NCBI GenBank assembly: GCA_002371625.1
Contig: DFFV01000046.1
Coordinates: forward strand, 1-10,942
Source of the DNA: Ruminococcus sp. UBA3767
Lineage (GTDB): Bacteria > Bacillota > Clostridia > Oscillospirales > Ruminococcaceae
Direction of reading: 5' to 3'
Length of the DNA: 10,942 nucleotides
Positions 8,148 to 10,942 of the stretch are shown here, in pieces. Positions within the stretch are counted from its first letter, which is position 1; each line of letters begins with the position of its first letter. A program made the translations under genes and the position numbers. The notes below the pieces were generated by a model, which was given only the letters and a program-made list of their open reading frames with translations, had not been told where the DNA came from and searched no databases.

Positions 8148-8176
8148 AGTATACCATAATATCCTTGATTTTGCAA
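8148..8176 (-). promoter_or_regulatory. Predicted sigma-A promoter for the helicase gene
   Basis: Read on the minus strand there is a TTGCAA -35 element (8176-8171), a 17-nt spacer and a TATACT -10 element (8153-8148). The -10 is preceded by TGG, giving an extended -10 (TGGTATACT). Transcription would start near 8141, leaving a leader of about 20-35 nt that includes the AAAGGGGA ribosome binding site at 8128-8121. The good extended -10 offsets the weaker -35. Confidence 0.7.
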
Positions 8177-8223
8177 CAACATCACCGAATTTTGCTATGA
8201 CGGGATATAGAAAAATTGTTGCA
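8172..8223. repeat. Inverted repeat TGCAACAA ... TTGTTGCA in the divergent promoter region
   Basis: Perfect 8-bp arms lie at 8172-8179 and 8216-8223, with 36 bp between them. The left arm overlaps the -35 element of the minus-strand helicase promoter. The right arm ends 8 bp before the -35 of the plus-strand azlC promoter. The placement would suit a regulator that binds both promoters, but an 8-bp repeat in AT-rich intergenic DNA can arise by chance. Confidence 0.35.
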
Positions 8224-8231
8224 CCCTGTGA

Positions 8232-8260
8232 TTGACTTTTTCAAGGTAAAAGAGTATAAT
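8232..8260 (+). promoter_or_regulatory. Predicted sigma-A promoter for azlCD
   Basis: TTGACT at 8232-8237, a 17-nt spacer and a perfect TATAAT at 8255-8260. The start of transcription should be near 8267, giving an untranslated leader of about 70 nt before the azlC ATG. I saw no T-box or other recognisable riboswitch in that leader. Confidence 0.85.
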
Positions 8261-8339
8261 TATTCTTGTGCTTTTTTTGTTGTAAAATACGCAATTACAG
8301 CTTTATATACATTATCTTGAAAGGAGTGCGCTTGTTTTA

Positions 8340-9056
8340 ATGAGTGACCTCAGAAAAGGGCTGCACGACGGCATCCCCATAGCGCTTGGCTACCTCTCCG
8401 TGTCCTTTACATTCGGGCTTCAGTGCGTTGCCGACGGGCTTTACTGGTGGCAGGCGTTTTTGATATCCCTCACGAACCTCACCTCAGCAGGTCAGTTCGC
8501 AGGGCTTAGCATAATGCGTTCGGGCGCAGGGTTTTATATCGAAATGGCTTGCTCGCAGTTCGTAATAAATATGCGCTACGCACTTATGGGACTTTCCCTT
8601 TCACAAAAGACTGATGATTCAGTCAAAGGCATTCACCGCTGGGGCGTTGGCTTTGGCATAACCGATGAGATATTCGTAATGGCAATGGGCAGCCCGAATA
8701 AAGTTTCCAACAGATATATGTACGGACTTATACTGCTGCCTGTGCTCGGCTGGTCGGGCGGAACGTTCCTTGGCGCAGTTGCAGGTTCTATACTGCCTGC
8801 TGCCGTGCGCTCGGCACTTTGCATAGCTATCTACGGAATGTTCCTTGCAATAATCATACCGCCTGCAAAAAAAAGCAGCGCAGTGCTCAGGGTGATACTT
8901 ATAGCAGCCGTTCTGAGCTGCTGCTTCCGCTATGTTCCGTTGATGAATAAGGTCTCGGGCGGATTTGCGATAATCATTTCAACTATCGCCGCAGCGGCAC
9001 TTGGCGCACTGCTCTTCCCCGTTCCCGAAAAGGAAGAAACGGAGGCGGCACAATGA
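8340..9056 (+). CDS. azlC: AzlC family branched-chain amino acid exporter, large subunit
   Basis: AzlC and AzlD form a two-protein inner-membrane exporter; characterised relatives export branched-chain amino acids or toxic analogues such as 4-azaleucine. The 238-residue product has the family landmarks: an N-terminal GIPIALGYLSVSFTFG segment (11-26), the SAGQFAG turn (49-55), the INMRYALMGLSLS segment (76-88), GITDEIF (106-112), and a GMFLAIIIPP segment (166-175). Several hydrophobic stretches of 18-22 residues alternate with short loops, and the tail (EKEETEAAQ) is acidic and probably cytoplasmic. The ATG at 8340 is the only plausible start: AAAGGAG at 8320-8326 lies 13 nt upstream, a slightly long spacing, and no other in-frame start lies closer. 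Its stop overlaps the azlD start (ATGA), so the two are translationally coupled. The exact substrate here is inferred from the family. Confidence 0.93.
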   Translation: MSDLRKGLHDGIPIALGYLSVSFTFGLQCVADGLYWWQAFLISLTNLTSAGQFAGLSIMRSGAGFYIEMACSQFVINMRYALMGLSLSQKTDDSVKGIHRWGVGFGITDEIFVMAMGSPNKVSNRYMYGLILLPVLGWSGGTFLGAVAGSILPAAVRSALCIAIYGMFLAIIIPPAKKSSAVLRVILIAAVLSCCFRYVPLMNKVSGGFAIIISTIAAAALGALLFPVPEKEETEAAQ

Positions 9057-9376
9057 GCAATACAGGCGCATTTTTCATCTACCTTGCCGTAATGGCAGGC
9101 GTTACATACCTCGTTCGTGCAGTCCCGTTCGTGCTTTGCAGAGGAAAGATAAAAAGCAGGTTCATCAGGGATTTCCTCTATTACGTCCCCTTTGCAGTGC
9201 TCGGCGCAATGACCTTCCCCGATATTTTCTATTCAACAGGCAGCTATGCTTCGTCTGCTGCAGGCTTTATCGTAGGCTGTGTGCTTGCGTTCTTTGAAAA
9301 GAGCCTGCTCACAGTCGCTATCAGCGCAAGCGGCGCAGCACTGGCTGTTAACCTCGGAATGATGCTGTTCAAATAA
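9053..9376 (+). CDS. azlD: AzlD family small subunit of branched-chain amino acid exporter
   Basis: This 107-residue membrane protein is the partner of AzlC and is needed for export in studied systems. It shows about four hydrophobic segments (roughly 6-26, 40-60, 66-80 and 85-104). The family hallmark VTYLVRAVPFVL (17-28), with its conserved Thr, Arg and Pro, is followed by a basic loop GKIKSRFIR and then FLYYVPFAVLGAMTFPDIFY. The start codon overlaps the azlC stop by the ATGA arrangement, with the GGAGG at 9041-9045 as ribosome binding site. Length and context both fit the family. Confidence 0.93.
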   Translation: MSNTGAFFIYLAVMAGVTYLVRAVPFVLCRGKIKSRFIRDFLYYVPFAVLGAMTFPDIFYSTGSYASSAAGFIVGCVLAFFEKSLLTVAISASGAALAVNLGMMLFK

Positions 9377-9389
9377 CACAGGTGATGAT

Positions 9390-9482
9390 ATGTTACGGCT
9401 TGAAAGGATAAACCACGAAAACCTTGATGAAGTGCTTGCACTTGAAGTCAGCACAGAGCAGATAGCCGTTTTGGAACTGTGA
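9390..9482 (+). pseudogene. 30-codon remnant resembling the N-terminus of a GNAT acetyltransferase
   Basis: An ATG at 9390, 14 nt after azlD and preceded by AGGTGAT (9380-9386), opens a 30-codon frame ending at TGA 9480-9482. The peptide reads LRLERINHENLDEVLALEVS then TEQIAVLEL. It matches the pattern of the first 25-30 residues of many Gcn5-related N-acetyltransferases: L-x-x-I-x-x-E-N-x-x-E-V-L-x-L-x-V-x-x-E-Q. The acetyl-CoA binding region (Q/RxxGxG/A) and everything between are missing. The ending VLEL-stop resembles a GNAT C-terminal end, so an internal deletion that fused the two ends of the gene is possible. A real small peptide is the alternative. The frame sits within the azlCD to DUF554 unit on the same strand. 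Confidence 0.45.
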
Positions 9483-9514
9483 GAGCGTGTGATCTCATAA
9501 TAGGAGGGTAACTG

Positions 9515-10240
9515 ATGATAGGACTCGGGACGCTGATAAACTGTGCAAGCATCGTCGCAGGCGGCGTTATAGGAATGTTTGCAGGCAAGCTGTTCAAAAA
9601 AGATCAGCAGGAATCGCTATGCAAAGTCTGCGGTGTGAGCGTGCTTTTTATTGCCATCGCAGGCGCTATGGAGGGTATGCTCAGAATTGACGGCAGTTCA
9701 CTCAAAAGCGGCAAAAGTATGCTCGTTGTCCTCTGCCTTGCACTGGGTACTATCATCGGCGAGCTGATCGGTATTGAAAAAGGCTTTGAGCATTTTGGCG
9801 AATGGCTTAAAGTAAAAAGCGGAAACAGCGGAGATAAAGGCTTTGTCAACGCCTTTGTGACTGCGTCCCTCACGGTGTGCATCGGCGCAATGGCTATCGT
9901 CGGCGCAATACAGGATTCTCTGCTGGGCGATTGCTCCACACTTGCGCTCAAATCAGTGCTGGACTTTATAATCATCGTAACTATGACCTCATCAATGGGC
10001 AAGGGCAGTATGTTTTCGGCTATCCCCGTTGTTATCTTCGAGGGCAGCATAACCCTGCTCGCACGCCTCATCTCACCCATAATGAACGATACAGCACTTG
10101 ATTATCTGTCGCTCATCGGCTCGGTGCTCATCTTCTGTGTCGGCGTTAATCTCGTTTGGGGCAAAAAGCTCAATGTAGCAAATATGCTTCCTGCGATCAT
10201 CCTCGCAGTCGCCGCCGCATATATCCCATGGGGCTTTTAA
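9515..10240 (+). CDS. DUF554 family membrane protein (YqgA/YdfK-like)
   Basis: This is a 241-residue multi-pass membrane protein of the DUF554 family, a putative transporter group with no settled substrate. The opening MIGLGTLINCASIVAGGVIG, the LGTIIGELIGIEKGFEHFGEWL segment (77-98) and the central hallmark ASLTVCIGAMAIVGAIQDSL (117-136), followed by LALKSVLD (143-150), are the family's conserved blocks in the right order. Hydrophobic segments lie at about 2-22, 38-56, 68-86, 115-133, 148-160, 167-187, 197-215 and 222-238. The ATG at 9515 follows AGGAGGG (9502-9508) at ideal spacing. It lies 138 nt after azlD with the GNAT-like remnant between, and no convincing promoter of its own was seen. 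Length is normal for the family. Confidence 0.92.
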   Translation: MIGLGTLINCASIVAGGVIGMFAGKLFKKDQQESLCKVCGVSVLFIAIAGAMEGMLRIDGSSLKSGKSMLVVLCLALGTIIGELIGIEKGFEHFGEWLKVKSGNSGDKGFVNAFVTASLTVCIGAMAIVGAIQDSLLGDCSTLALKSVLDFIIIVTMTSSMGKGSMFSAIPVVIFEGSITLLARLISPIMNDTALDYLSLIGSVLIFCVGVNLVWGKKLNVANMLPAIILAVAAAYIPWGF

Positions 10241-10276
10241 CTCAGCAAACTACTCGCTTGTAAAGGAAATGAGTGT

Positions 10277-10837
10277 ATGTTCTTTATCAATACGTTTTTT
10301 CTTGGCGTAAGTCTGTCAATGGACGCATTTGCCGTGTCCGTCTGCAAAGGTCTTTCCATGAAAAAGTTCAGCCGTGCAAATGCACTTATCATCGGCGGAT
10401 TTTTCGGCTTTTTTCAGGCATTCATGCCGCTTGTGGGCTGGGCGGTAGGCAAGCAGTTCGCACGCTTTGTAAGCTCATTCAGCCACTGGATAGCCTTTGC
10501 ACTGCTGGCATTCATCGGCACAAAGATGCTGATAGAGGCTGTAAAGGACGATGATAAGGAGATCCCCGAGGGTATGGACTACAAGGAGCTGCTCATACTT
10601 GCGTTAGCGACGAGCATTGATGCGCTCGCAGTCGGCGTAGTCTTTGCATTTCAGGGCACAAAAGTGCTGCCCTCCTGTGCGATCATCGGGATAGTCACCT
10701 TTGTTATCTCCGCCGCAGGTGTGTTTATCGGCAGCCGATTCGGCGCAAAGTATAATAAAAGCGCACAGATAGCGGGCGGAATAATCCTTATCGCACTTGG
10801 CATAAAGCTGCTCCTGAACGGTCTTGGCGTGTTTTAA
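10277..10837 (+). CDS. mntP: Manganese efflux pump MntP (DUF204)
   Basis: MntP exports Mn2+ across the inner membrane and protects cells from manganese excess. The 186-residue product is of normal length and shows the internal twofold repeat of the family: LSMDAFAVSVCKGL (14-27, D16) and TSIDALAVGVVFAF (112-125, D115), the two membrane aspartates linked to transport. The GFFGFFQAFMPLVGW block (41-55) and the FIGTKMLIEA block (79-88) also match. Six hydrophobic segments are visible, with a charged loop (KDDDKEIPEG) between the halves. The ATG at 10277 follows AAAGGA (10262-10267). It starts 36 nt after the DUF554 gene, so the two are probably cotranscribed. The short gap holds no yybP-ykoY (manganese) riboswitch, which often precedes mntP in other bacteria. 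Confidence 0.95.
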   Translation: MFFINTFFLGVSLSMDAFAVSVCKGLSMKKFSRANALIIGGFFGFFQAFMPLVGWAVGKQFARFVSSFSHWIAFALLAFIGTKMLIEAVKDDDKEIPEGMDYKELLILALATSIDALAVGVVFAFQGTKVLPSCAIIGIVTFVISAAGVFIGSRFGAKYNKSAQIAGGIILIALGIKLLLNGLGVF

Positions 10838-10857
10838 AAAAACTATCGCAGCAGCAC

Positions 10858-10886
10858 TTGACAATGCGGTGATATTGTGATATAAT
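10858..10886 (+). promoter_or_regulatory. Consensus sigma-A promoter for the tRNA-Arg gene
   Basis: A perfect TTGACA (10858-10863), a 17-nt spacer and a perfect TATAAT (10881-10886), with the expected start near 10893, about 9 nt before the tRNA. All twelve consensus positions match, as is common for stable RNA genes. No intrinsic terminator was seen between the mntP stop and this promoter. Confidence 0.92.
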
Positions 10887-10901
10887 ATTAAAGTTGAAAA
10901 T

Positions 10902-10942
10902 GCGCCGGTAGCTCAGCTGGATAGAGTGACTGGCTACGAACC
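10902..10942 (+). tRNA. tRNA-Arg (anticodon ACG), 5' part, cut by window end
   Basis: The sequence fits the first 41 positions of a tRNA: acceptor strand GCGCCGG (10902-10908), TA, D stem GCTC/GAGT around AGCTGGATA, then the anticodon stem ACTGG (10929-10933) and the loop CTACGAA with anticodon ACG (10936-10938). ACG reads CGN arginine codons, with A34 normally converted to inosine by TadA. The 3' half of the anticodon stem, the T arm and the acceptor partner strand lie outside the window. Confidence 0.93.

Noticed and set aside
7374..8159. 261-codon plus-strand open frame opposite the helicase N-terminus
   Set aside because: It overlaps the transglutaminase-like domain and the helicase promoter, and no family resemblance is seen.
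8267..8339. T-box or riboswitch in the azlC leader
   Set aside because: The leader is only about 70 nt, with no T-box consensus and no stable terminator hairpin.
9471..9501. Possible promoter (TTGGAA, CATAAT) before the DUF554 gene
   Set aside because: The spacer would be 19 nt, both boxes are weak, and the start site would fall on the ribosome binding site at 9502-9508.
9604..10080. 158-codon minus-strand open frame within the DUF554 gene
   Set aside because: It is a shadow of a well-supported membrane protein gene; the Ser/Pro/Ile-rich peptide has no motif.

Overview
The window looks like ordinary chromosome from a low-to-mid GC Firmicute of the Ruminococcus / Oscillospirales type. This is inferred from the gene set (Mfd, CobO, AzlCD, a DUF554 protein, MntP), strong AGGAGG-type ribosome binding sites, sigma-A-type promoters and codon use. 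No rRNA, phage, insertion sequence or CRISPR sequence was seen.

Layout. (1) 1-2273, plus strand: the 3' end of mfd (transcription-repair coupling factor, cut by the window edge), a CobO/BtuR-type corrinoid adenosyltransferase 3 nt downstream, and a two-domain protein of unknown function 15 nt after that. These three are probably one transcription unit. (2) 2281-2318: a long hairpin with A- and T-rich flanks between convergent genes, probably a bidirectional terminator. (3) 2322-8108, minus strand: a single gene of about 1,930 codons for a giant superfamily 1 helicase. It carries an N-terminal beta-rich region, a transglutaminase-like domain, a DUF4011 segment, a split helicase core, a Vsr/MTES_1575-type nuclease-fold domain and a C-terminal DUF3320-type region. 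(4) 8109-8339: a divergent promoter region with one good promoter in each direction. (5) 8340-10837, plus strand: azlC and azlD (overlapping ATGA; branched-chain amino acid exporter), a 30-codon remnant that looks like the start of a GNAT acetyltransferase, a DUF554 membrane protein, and mntP (manganese efflux). (6) 10858-10942: a consensus promoter followed by the first 41 nt of a tRNA-Arg with anticodon ACG.

How it fits together. Most of the window is housekeeping and small-molecule transport. The helicase stands out: it is a self-contained unit on the opposite strand, with its own promoter and terminator, between two housekeeping blocks. Its architecture is of the kind found in bacterial defence regions, but no methylase, phosphodiesterase, protease or other recognisable defence partner is beside it. 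Its nuclease-fold domain appears to lack the usual acidic residues at the active-site strand. It is the best candidate here for under-described biology. I do not see a clearly new multi-gene system.
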